DNA from: JBAYGJ01 sp041666685
GTDB taxonomy: Bacteria > Patescibacteriota > Patescibacteriia > UBA10025 > JAHIVO01
Direction of reading: 5' to 3'
Assembly (NCBI GenBank): GCA_041666685.1
Contig: JBAYGJ010000028.1
Coordinates: forward strand, 1 to 13,059
Length of the DNA: 13,059 bases
Of the stretch, positions 6,508 through 12,810 are shown piece after piece (the first letter of the stretch is position 1; each line of letters opens with the position of its first letter). The notes under the pieces are model-generated. The model searched no databases, had not been told where the DNA came from, and was given only the letters and a program-made list of their open reading frames with translations. The position numbers were made by a program, and so were the translations under genes.

Positions 6508-8472
6508 CTAGAGGGCAATCACCGGGCCGATTGTATTTTTTTTCGTAAGCACATTTTTTGCCGTCCGCCACCCGTCCAGGTCGAGGTAGCCGGCGATGTC
6601 AATTAGTGACGCAGTCAAAGTCATGTTATCCTCCGGTGGAACTATCCAGAAATTTGTGACGATAAGTTTGTCGGTTGGCCAGTTGAATGTCGGAGCCAGC
6701 CCGTATCCGAACGGGAAGATTTTTTCGTATGGCTTTTTATTTTGCCCGTCCCACAGGGTGAAAAGTATGTTCAGGTTATCTGATGTCGATCTCATGAGCT
6801 TCCAATACATCGAAAGTTCGATTTCATGTGTACCGCCTGCATAGTCGAGGTTGTTTTTTTTATCCCAGCCGACAAGGATCATATTTTGGTTGATGGCTTG
6901 ATTGACGGTTTTTGCGCCTACTGGGAGGGCGTCCGTGTACTCAAAAAGTTTAATATCGCTTTGAACATTTTTTGAATAGACCACCACTGAATCTTGAACA
7001 GAATCAATCCCCAGGCCGAAATCACTGATGTATGATAGTATCCGGGCCGCCCCAGTGCGGTATTCCGGCTTGTCGCTGTGCTGGAGCTGGTAGGTGATGA
7101 AATCAGAGGCATTCATGACTATGCGGTTTGTATCCGATGGCAGGTGGTATTCCTGATCCGAATACTGTTTTTTTCCGAGAAATGCATAATTTAAGGAGTA
7201 GAGCTGTTTTCGATTTGCTAGCGGCCCCAAATAATCATATCCGGCAGCAACGGCATCCTGGGGTAAGATTTGTTGTACCGCGCGAGTATTGATTTTTACT
7301 GTATTTTTGTCCCATGGGTCGGAAAACAAGGAACGCCCCAGTGCGGCAATCGGACTGATGAAGACGAAGGCGTAGATTATGGCGGTGCTGATGACAATAC
7401 CATAGAGCCAACGGTAGCGCAAAATGAAAGGTTTTTTGTCATTTTGAGCCGTAGTATTTGAGGTCAGATAGGACAGCCCGGCAATTGCCGATATGAACAG
7501 AACCGGTAAAAGCAGTGCCGTGTAATGTGTTTCTAAAACAACGGTCGGGCCGAATCCTGACAAAAAAAGTTGTATTGCTACCAGTGTGCCTAATGCCAAT
7601 GTTTTTGGTTTCACGAGCGGCAGGGCAGCCAGCGGCAACATCAGGCCGATGGACAGGAGCGCGTTTTTGAAAGTTATCAGATGAATGATCAGCAGCCATG
7701 GTTTCTGCGTGATGGTTTTCAGCGCTGCCGTCATGGTGTCACCAAGCCATGGGTACATGGATAAGAATTTATATGAGCCGTACATGTTAAAAAATCCAGT
7801 CAGCTGCATGGAAACGATGAACCAGATGCCGCCAGTGACAATCGGCCAGAGAAACCATTTCCATGACCGGCGCTGGATCAGTGACAAACACCCGAACATG
7901 GCTATCACCAACGAAACGTCTTCGCGGACCGTCAGCGACAGAGCTGAAAATACTGCGAATGTCAAAAATTTTTTCCGCTCGAAAAAATAATAGGTGAAAA
8001 ATATCAGGATAATGGCAAAGGGGAGAATGTGGAATTCGAAAAAAGCCATATTCCAGACAAATGGATTTATAAGCCAGGCCAATGCGACCAGCAGGGAAAA
8101 ATGGCTTGGAAGAATTTTTTTTGCGATCAGGTACAATGGCCAGGCCGCTGCGGTCAGCGCGAGTACTTGCAAAATCAGCAAGGTAACGGGTGACTGGCAG
8201 GCGGCATAGAGTGGGGCTAGCGCGAGTATGATCAGCTCAAAATGATCCCCCAGATAGGAGTGAGGATGGATACTGAACTCAAACAACCGCCCGTGCGCTG
8301 TATTAAAAAAAACCTGGCTATAGATGCCTAGGTCCATTGCATTATAACCGAAATGGTTGTATTTAATCACGACACCGCAAATCATCGCGGCTGAAATGAG
8401 TCCAATCATGCTCCAGAGGATGACGCGCTGGTTTTTTTCGCTCCAGGTGAGGATCGTATCTATGTGTAGCAT
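6508..8472 (-). CDS. DUF2079 family polytopic membrane protein with C-terminal beta domain
   Basis: A 654-residue protein. DUF2079 signatures are clear: AMDLGIYSQVFFNTAHGR with Asp47, YLGDHFELI (Asp76, His77), FFEFH (Glu146, His148) and VREDVSL (Arg183 to Asp185). About ten to twelve helices fill residues 20-400. The last 130 residues look like a soluble beta-sandwich (alternating hydrophobics, YWKL, LWDGQ, FNWP), as found on the outside of other large GT-C-like proteins. The family has the GT-C layout but no established reaction. The frame is open to a GTG at 8514 and an ATG at 8499. I chose the ATG at 8472 because the upstream candidates lie in or right against a terminator hairpin, whereas a -10 box sits 6 nt before 8472. 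It is convergent to the GT-C operon with zero bases between stops. Confidence 0.85.
   Translation of the reverse strand: MLHIDTILTWSEKNQRVILWSMIGLISAAMICGVVIKYNHFGYNAMDLGIYSQVFFNTAHGRLFEFSIHPHSYLGDHFELIILALAPLYAACQSPVTLLILQVLALTAAAWPLYLIAKKILPSHFSLLVALAWLINPFVWNMAFFEFHILPFAIILIFFTYYFFERKKFLTFAVFSALSLTVREDVSLVIAMFGCLSLIQRRSWKWFLWPIVTGGIWFIVSMQLTGFFNMYGSYKFLSMYPWLGDTMTAALKTITQKPWLLIIHLITFKNALLSIGLMLPLAALPLVKPKTLALGTLVAIQLFLSGFGPTVVLETHYTALLLPVLFISAIAGLSYLTSNTTAQNDKKPFILRYRWLYGIVISTAIIYAFVFISPIAALGRSLFSDPWDKNTVKINTRAVQQILPQDAVAAGYDYLGPLANRKQLYSLNYAFLGKKQYSDQEYHLPSDTNRIVMNASDFITYQLQHSDKPEYRTGAARILSYISDFGLGIDSVQDSVVVYSKNVQSDIKLFEYTDALPVGAKTVNQAINQNMILVGWDKKNNLDYAGGTHEIELSMYWKLMRSTSDNLNILFTLWDGQNKKPYEKIFPFGYGLAPTFNWPTDKLIVTNFWIVPPEDNMTLTASLIDIAGYLDLDGWRTAKNVLTKKNTIGPVIAL
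6516..6543 (+). terminator. Possible terminator of the GT-C operon, lying inside the opposing gene
   Basis: CAATC (6516-6520) and GATTG (6529-6533) form a 5-bp stem around an 8-nt GC-rich loop, followed by TA and eight T (6536-6543). It begins 9 nt after the plus-strand stop and sits within the last codons of the minus-strand DUF2079 gene. The short stem makes it a moderate candidate. Confidence 0.5.
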
Positions 8473-8478
8473 AGGTAT

Positions 8479-8507
8479 ATTGTATCTGAGCTGTGCCATA
8501 AAAACAA
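8479..8507 (-). promoter_or_regulatory. Promoter giving a leaderless transcript of the DUF2079 gene
   Basis: On the minus strand TTGTTT (8502-8507), a 17-bp spacer, then TACAAT (8479-8484). Six nt follow, then the ATG at 8472, so initiation falls on the start codon. The -35 lies in the T-tract of the upstream pilin terminator. Confidence 0.55.
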
Positions 8508-8533
8508 ACCCCACGCCAGGTCATGGCGTGGGG
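8500..8533 (-). terminator. Strong intrinsic terminator of the pilin operon
   Basis: A perfect 9-bp GC-rich stem CCCCACGCC/GGCGTGGGG (arms 8509-8517 and 8525-8533) with a 7-nt loop, followed on the minus strand by TTTGTTTTT. It lies about 30 nt after the pilin stop. In the plus direction no T-tract follows, so it is one-directional. Confidence 0.9.
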
Positions 8534-8541
8534 ATATATCT

Positions 8542-8560
8542 ATTAACTACGTTAATAACG
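8542..8560. repeat. Two overlapping small inverted repeats in the pilin 3' UTR
   Basis: ATTAAC-TAC-GTTAAT (8542-8556) overlaps CGTTA-A-TAACG (8550-8560). Both lie between the pilin stop and its terminator. They could form alternative small hairpins in the RNA or a protein site; function unknown. Confidence 0.4.
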
Positions 8561-8563
8561 GTA

Positions 8564-8917
8564 TTAGGTCGTGACCTTGTTTGTCTGGGTGACTACGAAG
8601 ATGACGATTGCCCAAGCCAGCAAGATGACGATTAAGCCGATAACGGCTGCGGAGATAATTTTCTTAGCTCCAGCAACTTTTTCTTCGTTGCCGCCAGCAG
8701 TCATCCATTGGAAACCACCGATCAAGATCATGATCACGGCGACGAGGCCGAGGAATCCGAGTGCCCACTGTACGATCTTAATGACTGTTGATTCGAGGTC
8801 AGCCGTTCCTAATGTTAATGTCGATCCGAGATTTGGGTCGACCGTCACAGCGGATGCAATAAAAGGCATGGCGACTGCCGCGATAGTTAATAAACCGATT
8901 GATAATTTTTTATTCAT
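8564..8917 (-). CDS. VirB2/T4SS-type pilin-like protein (likely abundant subunit)
   Basis: A 117-residue protein with a signal peptide at 1-23 (cut after ASA), a short outer segment, helix 1 at about 47-74, the loop GGNEEKVAGAKK (75-86) and helix 2 at about 87-109. This is the TrbC/VirB2 architecture, with the GGF...AGGN...K...AKK pattern typical of the CPR T4SS_pilin family. VirB2 pilins sit in the membrane with the basic loop inside before assembly into a filament. Two paralogous modules lie upstream in the same direction. Of the three, only this gene has a consensus promoter, a strong Shine-Dalgarno and a strong terminator, which points to high expression. No secretion ATPase is in view, so filament formation is an inference. 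Confidence 0.85.
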   Translation of the reverse strand: MNKKLSIGLLTIAAVAMPFIASAVTVDPNLGSTLTLGTADLESTVIKIVQWALGFLGLVAVIMILIGGFQWMTAGGNEEKVAGAKKIISAAVIGLIVILLAWAIVIFVVTQTNKVTT

Positions 8918-8923
8918 TCATTC

Positions 8924-8933
8924 TCACCCCCTT
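8924..8933 (-). promoter_or_regulatory. Near-perfect Shine-Dalgarno of the pilin gene
   Basis: AAGGGGGTGA differs by one base from the full anti-SD complement AAGGAGGTGA and lies 6 nt before the ATG at 8917. An overlapping out-of-frame ATG at 8921 opens only a three-codon frame. Confidence 0.8.
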
Positions 8934-8964
8934 CCATTCGTAAGGATAGAAATCATGGTAGTTG

Positions 8965-8981
8965 TACTGACCAAATCAGTA
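8965..8981. repeat. Inverted repeat in the pilin 5' leader
   Basis: TACTGA and TCAGTA (6-bp perfect arms) flank a 5-nt spacer. It starts a few nt after the predicted start near 8984, so it may be a 5' stabilising hairpin or an operator. It has no T-tract. Confidence 0.45.
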
Positions 8982-8990
8982 ACTGTCAAC

Positions 8991-9019
8991 ATTATACTTT
9001 TTTTTAATCTATTTGTCAA
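8991..9019 (-). promoter_or_regulatory. Fully consensus sigma70 promoter of the terminal pilin gene
   Basis: TTGACA (9014-9019), exactly 17 bp, then TATAAT (8991-8996): a perfect match at both hexamers and ideal spacing. The leader would be about 66 nt. A second TTGACA (8984-8989) with TACAAC (8961-8966) at 17 bp could be a weaker tandem promoter. Confidence 0.88.
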
Positions 9020-9026
9020 GCTGTAA

Positions 9027-9416
9027 CTACAGATTCTTCTGTATTTCCTCGAAAATGAATTTCAATACGGAGTAACTCAGGGTAATCACGAGGATTCCGA
9101 CAATTGCCCAGACGAGAGTATCCTTGGCCTTTTTGACCATATTCGGATTCCCGGCTGATATCAGAAATTCAAAACCACCGAGGATGACCATGAATAGGGC
9201 AAAAATATCCACTGCCGCCAAAATTATTTGGAGGACGCGCAGCACTACTTTGACTAAGTTGACGTTTTTCCCAAGTGGATTTGGAAGTGATGGCGAGTCT
9301 GATGTCGTCGTGGCATTTGTCTGGGCCTGTACAGTGACCGGGTAAAACATGACAGAGGCCGACCAGACTGCAGTCAGGGTCAGCACGACGGCCAGCAGCA
9401 GGATATTTTTTTTCAT
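9027..9416 (-). CDS. VirB2/T4SS-type pilin-like protein, second paralog
   Basis: A 129-residue protein with a signal peptide at about 1-32 (VQA before QTN), a Ser/Thr/Pro-rich linker (33-50), helix 1 at about 60-88, the loop AGNPNMVKKAKD (88-99) and helix 2 at about 101-122 ending in an amphipathic tail. The GGFEFLISAGN motif aligns with the neighbours' GGFQWMTAGGN and AGFNLITAGGN. The frame extends to a TTG at 9434, but the ATG at 9416 (MKKNILLL) gives a canonical signal peptide. No Shine-Dalgarno, promoter or terminator is visible in the 39-nt gap from the cysteine-rich gene, so it is probably cotranscribed. No T-tract terminator separates it from the last pilin, whose own promoter follows its stop. 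Confidence 0.8.
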   Translation of the reverse strand: MKKNILLLAVVLTLTAVWSASVMFYPVTVQAQTNATTTSDSPSLPNPLGKNVNLVKVVLRVLQIILAAVDIFALFMVILGGFEFLISAGNPNMVKKAKDTLVWAIVGILVITLSYSVLKFIFEEIQKNL

Positions 9417-9455
9417 ATGGTTACGTCTGAACAAATCAAATTATTATTGGTAGAA

Positions 9456-11408
9456 TTAATTTGAGTTTACGACATCGCATTGGATGGGGTTCGTTTCCCG
9501 GTGCTGCAGTTCATAGCAGGCCGGGTCATTAGCGACGAATTCGACCACCGGGCTGCGAGTCGCGCAATATTGTTGCGTCGAGAGCATAGTACAGACATCC
9601 GGATTGGCGACGCAGTTATTGTCGACGCAGTAGTGGCAGCAGCCGACAGTACACACTTTTTGGCCGTCCTCAGTGACGTCAGTGCATTTGTCCCCGGGAT
9701 AAAATGTATTGGCGGCGAAATCGGCCGTGCATTGGCCGCGAGTCCATGATTCGGAACAGGAGTAGGTATCGTGTTTTTTTACACAGCAGCCGTTGCAGTT
9801 ATCGACATTTGTGCAGGAGGTGTTCTGGGAGAAAGTCCCGCTGGCCCGTTCGCACTGGTCCCGGGTGTACAGGTCGTGGCATGAGACGTCATTGGGGATG
9901 TAGCAACAGCCGGTATCGCACCGGTTGTCATCTGGGTTGGCGACGTTTGGCACCTGGCAGAGTGTCCTGGCTTTTGTCGTGCAGGTGCCGCTGGGCTGGT
10001 CCCAACATACGACTTGTTCACATTCGCCGTTTTCCGCAGTCGGGCAGGCTCCGTTCGCAATAACCGTGTCTCCGGCCGCCTCGCAATTTCTCGGCAAAAC
10101 ATTTGCTGAACAGGTTAGCGCGTTTGCATATAGGCAGCAGACACTTTGGCAAAAAGGATTTACAGTACAGCCGGCATTGGGAGTTGCGGCATCATACTGA
10201 TATACATCTGGCGTACACGACCCGTCAATATTCCCTGCAGTGCATGTGCTGGTACAGCAGCCGCCAGAACATTGAGTAAAAGATGAGCAGGAGATGTCTT
10301 CGTTTGAGGCGCCACCAAGGCTCATTTGGCAGTAGTATGCGGTAATGTTATTGCTGCAGCTTGGGCCGGTATCTTGTATACAGCATCCGACGGCACATTC
10401 CGCAGTCAACTCACTGCAGCTTGACGGTGAAGTGAGCCCGCTGGTACAACTGGTTTTTCCATTGGTACAGCCTGTTTTCCCGATACAACAGCCTTGGGTG
10501 CATTCGGCGACATCCGAACAGTCAACCCCTTGTTTAAATGACCCGCCGCCCGGACAGTCGGCAATTGTTGTCGTGCTGCAGGTATTGGGCTGGACGCAAC
10601 AGCCGGTGACAGTATCGTCCGCGGAACCCGACCCTTCGATCGTGGTGCAATCTTGGCCGAGATAGGAGCAGGCAGTGATCGTGTGGTGAGTGGTGGGCAG
10701 GTCCAGGCAGCCCTTTTTCGCGTCCGGCCAATAGCACGTTTTGTTAGTTGTATCGTCCGGTACGCAGCATCCTTTAGTCAAATTTTCGCATTGTACTTTA
10801 TATTGGTCGCAAAATTGGTTTTCGCCCATAAATTGGGGCACGGCGCCTCCGTATTGTCCGGCTTTGGCCGTACAGTCCAGCTGGGTGGTTTCCGCGCAGC
10901 CGAATCCAACGACATAACAGCACCCAGTGTTCGGGGCGCGCGGGTTGGCTTCGCCGCCGCCCCACCATTCTTGGGAAAACGGCGTCCCGGGGAAAATAGT
11001 AACGTCTCCGGTGAGGGCAAAGACCACGAATCCGGCATAAGCCCAGGCCAGGAAGATGACAATAATGACACCGACAACCACTGAGACTACCATTTTTTTC
11101 CCTTCCTGGATTTTTTCAGGATTACCGCCGGCCGTGATCAGATTAAATCCGGCCCACATCATCATGAGCATGGCCAGGTAGGGCAAAATTTTAAACGCAG
11201 TTTCTGCCAGATTGACGAACAGCTGGATGAAAGAATTCAGGTCACACGGCTTGTCTTCGGGTCGCTGGCTGCCCAGGCATTCGTCAGGGATGATTTTGAA
11301 TCCGCTTTCCGTGTCCGCTGCGTGGGAAACGTACGGTACAGCCAGGGTGGCCACAATGGCCAGGGTGAGTGCCGTAAGAAGGAATATTTTTTTATTCTGG
11401 ATAGACAT
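9456..11408 (-). CDS. T4SS-pilin module fused to an eleven-repeat cysteine-rich ectodomain
   Basis: A 650-residue protein. A signal peptide (1-31, cut near SHA-AD) is followed by a short outer stretch with Cys44 and Cys55, helix 1 (about 68-93), the basic loop GGNPEKIQEGKK (94-105) and helix 2 (106-133): a complete VirB2-like unit paralogous to the two downstream genes. Residues 162-650 are eleven tandem units of 34-62 residues, each starting Gly-Cys-Cys or a variant, usually with six cysteines; the protein has 68 in total. Membrane topology puts this region outside the cell, where the cysteines should be oxidised. There is no sorting signal or further helix. The gene follows the solute-binding protein by 8 bp. 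I know no named domain for the repeat. The inferred role is a pilus-linked or membrane-anchored adhesin or stalk; a protease-resistant surface shield is an alternative. Confidence 0.85.
   Translation of the reverse strand: MSIQNKKIFLLTALTLAIVATLAVPYVSHAADTESGFKIIPDECLGSQRPEDKPCDLNSFIQLFVNLAETAFKILPYLAMLMMMWAGFNLITAGGNPEKIQEGKKMVVSVVVGVIIVIFLAWAYAGFVVFALTGDVTIFPGTPFSQEWWGGGEANPRAPNTGCCYVVGFGCAETTQLDCTAKAGQYGGAVPQFMGENQFCDQYKVQCENLTKGCCVPDDTTNKTCYWPDAKKGCLDLPTTHHTITACSYLGQDCTTIEGSGSADDTVTGCCVQPNTCSTTTIADCPGGGSFKQGVDCSDVAECTQGCCIGKTGCTNGKTSCTSGLTSPSSCSELTAECAVGCCIQDTGPSCSNNITAYYCQMSLGGASNEDISCSSFTQCSGGCCTSTCTAGNIDGSCTPDVYQYDAATPNAGCTVNPFCQSVCCLYANALTCSANVLPRNCEAAGDTVIANGACPTAENGECEQVVCWDQPSGTCTTKARTLCQVPNVANPDDNRCDTGCCYIPNDVSCHDLYTRDQCERASGTFSQNTSCTNVDNCNGCCVKKHDTYSCSESWTRGQCTADFAANTFYPGDKCTDVTEDGQKVCTVGCCHYCVDNNCVANPDVCTMLSTQQYCATRSPVVEFVANDPACYELQHRETNPIQCDVVNSN
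9459..10925 (-). repeat. Eleven tandem Gly-Cys-Cys protein repeats
   Basis: Units begin at residues 162, 213, 269, 306, 341, 383, 423, 466, 500, 540 and 589. The common spacing is C1-C2 adjacent, C2-x(3-9)-C3, C3-x(6-8)-C4, C4-x(9-20)-C5, C5-x(5-10)-C6, and mostly three residues to the next C1. Cysteines per unit: 6,6,6,6,6,6,6,4,6,6,8. Sequence between cysteines is divergent, so these are old repeats held by cysteine spacing rather than recent DNA duplications. Confidence 0.85.
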
Positions 11409-11416
11409 TGGCGTGT

Positions 11417-12802
11417 TTAATATGACTGTTCGATTTGTTGCGCAGCGGTCGTCAGCGCATTTTGGATGGCGGACTGGTTGCCGGAAACCGTGGTAATCAT
11501 GTTTGAAAACGCTTCAGCCGCTTGCTGCGGGCCCCGGCCATGATACCAGCTAGTGGCGGTGAGTGCCTGTTGGGCTAATATCCCTAGGTCGGGGTCACTG
11601 AGTTGTTCGCTCAGGATGGACCGCAGCGCGCTGGTTTGGCTGGTAGCTTTCACGTAGCTGGCCATCAGTTTCTTGTCCGAGGCGAATTGGAGAAAATTCC
11701 AGGCCACAGAAGAATCTTTGGTTTTTTTTGAAACCGTATACACGTTGTAATTGGCGAAATTGATTTCATTTTCCAGGTTGACTTGGGGCAGTGGGGCGAT
11801 CGCGTAATCAATGCCCCGGCTTTTGGCCTTGATGTCCGCTTCCTGGTATTTGTAGCCGAAGAAAAAGGCCAGCTTACCCTCGGCAAAATAATCCAAAGCA
11901 TTTGGCATATCCTTGTTCCAGGTGTACACGGTTTTGTTGGGGTTCGAGAAGTCGGTATAAAACCTGAGAGCTTGAGCTCCTGGTGCGTAGCCGTTTTCTC
12001 CTGATGTGAAGGCGTCAAAAGTAATGTTTGAGCCGTTAGTCATTATTGTACCGTTTTGGAGCATAAGGATAGTGACGAGGTCGAGCGCATTAGGGATGTT
12101 GTCATATGTTCCCAATGCGGCGCCCGCCCTGACGACATTGTTTTGTTCGTCCAGGAGGGTGATTTTTGGCAGAATATTGGCGAATTCAATCCAGGTTTTT
12201 GGAGGATTTACCAGATGCGCCTGGCTCAGCAGCTCCCGGTTGTAGAACATAACCAGGGTATTTGTGCTGAAGGGGAGGCCGTAAATCTTATTGTCGAAAA
12301 TCACGTCATTGTAGACCGTATCGATATAATTTCGCTTGATGTCGGTCGTGGTGATTGATTTGGACGTCGTCGACACGATCGATGTGTCGGTCTTGAAAAG
12401 CGTCTTTTTTGTCGTGTAGGTAAATACAGTAGTTGATTTTGGCAGTGGTGTAATGAAATCAGAACGATATTCGTTGATCCAGGAATTGTTAATCGCGTAA
12501 ATATCAGGTTTGCCGTCCGTCGCCCAGCCGTTTACCAGGGCATCGGAGTATTCTTGCGTCCGTTTTTTTACGTAGTTGATTTTTACGTACGGATGCGTTT
12601 TCCGGTACGAATTGATGATCGGAGTGAGGTCGGAGCTTTCGTCCCAGACGCCCCAGATGGTGAGCGTGACGGATTTGGGCGCTGGAGTGCCTTTTGATCC
12701 GATAATGATGAACACCACCCCGGCGATGACCAGGACGATCCCGCCCAGGATGATCAGGATGAATAATTTTGAAATGCCTTTTTGGGTGTGTGGCACGGCC
12801 AT
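11417..12802 (-). CDS. Membrane-anchored extracellular solute-binding protein (family 1-like)
   Basis: A 461-residue protein. A short basic N-terminus and one hydrophobic helix (about 12-35) are not followed by a lipobox; the protein has no cysteine at all, so it must be held by the helix rather than by lipid. Residues from 44 on follow the SBP_bac_1 pattern: LTIWGVWDESSDLTPIINS, GKPDIYAIN, IYGLPFSTNTLVMFYNREL, a lobe containing FAEGKLAFFFGY, and IDYAIAPLPQ. A Ser/Thr-rich insertion sits at about 122-152. Relatives bind sugars or oligosaccharides for ABC importers, but no permease or ATPase gene is nearby. It follows galU by 8 bp and precedes the cysteine-rich pilin fusion by 8 bp, so it probably shares their transcript. 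Ligand unknown. Confidence 0.85.
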   Translation of the reverse strand: MAVPHTQKGISKLFILIILGGIVLVIAGVVFIIIGSKGTPAPKSVTLTIWGVWDESSDLTPIINSYRKTHPYVKINYVKKRTQEYSDALVNGWATDGKPDIYAINNSWINEYRSDFITPLPKSTTVFTYTTKKTLFKTDTSIVSTTSKSITTTDIKRNYIDTVYNDVIFDNKIYGLPFSTNTLVMFYNRELLSQAHLVNPPKTWIEFANILPKITLLDEQNNVVRAGAALGTYDNIPNALDLVTILMLQNGTIMTNGSNITFDAFTSGENGYAPGAQALRFYTDFSNPNKTVYTWNKDMPNALDYFAEGKLAFFFGYKYQEADIKAKSRGIDYAIAPLPQVNLENEINFANYNVYTVSKKTKDSSVAWNFLQFASDKKLMASYVKATSQTSALRSILSEQLSDPDLGILAQQALTATSWYHGRGPQQAAEAFSNMITTVSGNQSAIQNALTTAAQQIEQSY

Positions 12803-12810
12803 ACGTTTGA

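Noticed and set aside
8512..8514. GTG start at 8514 for the DUF2079 gene
   Set aside because: The codon lies inside the arm of the strong upstream terminator hairpin. The protein family starts comfortably at the ATG at 8472.
8571..9026. Open frame of 151 codons on the plus strand opposite the last pilin
   Set aside because: It runs antisense through the pilin, its promoter and its leader. The encoded sequence has no recognisable family, and the minus strand carries a signal peptide, pilin motifs and strong signals.
9021..9043. Small palindromes (TACAGA/TCTGTA and CTGTA/TACAG) at the end of the second pilin gene as a terminator
   Set aside because: No T-tract follows on the minus strand; the consensus promoter begins instead. 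Probably chance or a minor RNA fold.
9459..10925. The periodic TGT/GCA-rich tract as a CRISPR or DNA satellite
   Set aside because: The periodicity is at protein level (cysteine spacing of 34-62 residues) with divergent DNA and no constant repeat/spacer structure.
10653..11084. Open frame of 143 codons antisense to the cysteine-rich gene
   Set aside because: The minus frame has a coherent signal peptide, helices and repeats; the plus frame is a by-product of its GC-rich codons.
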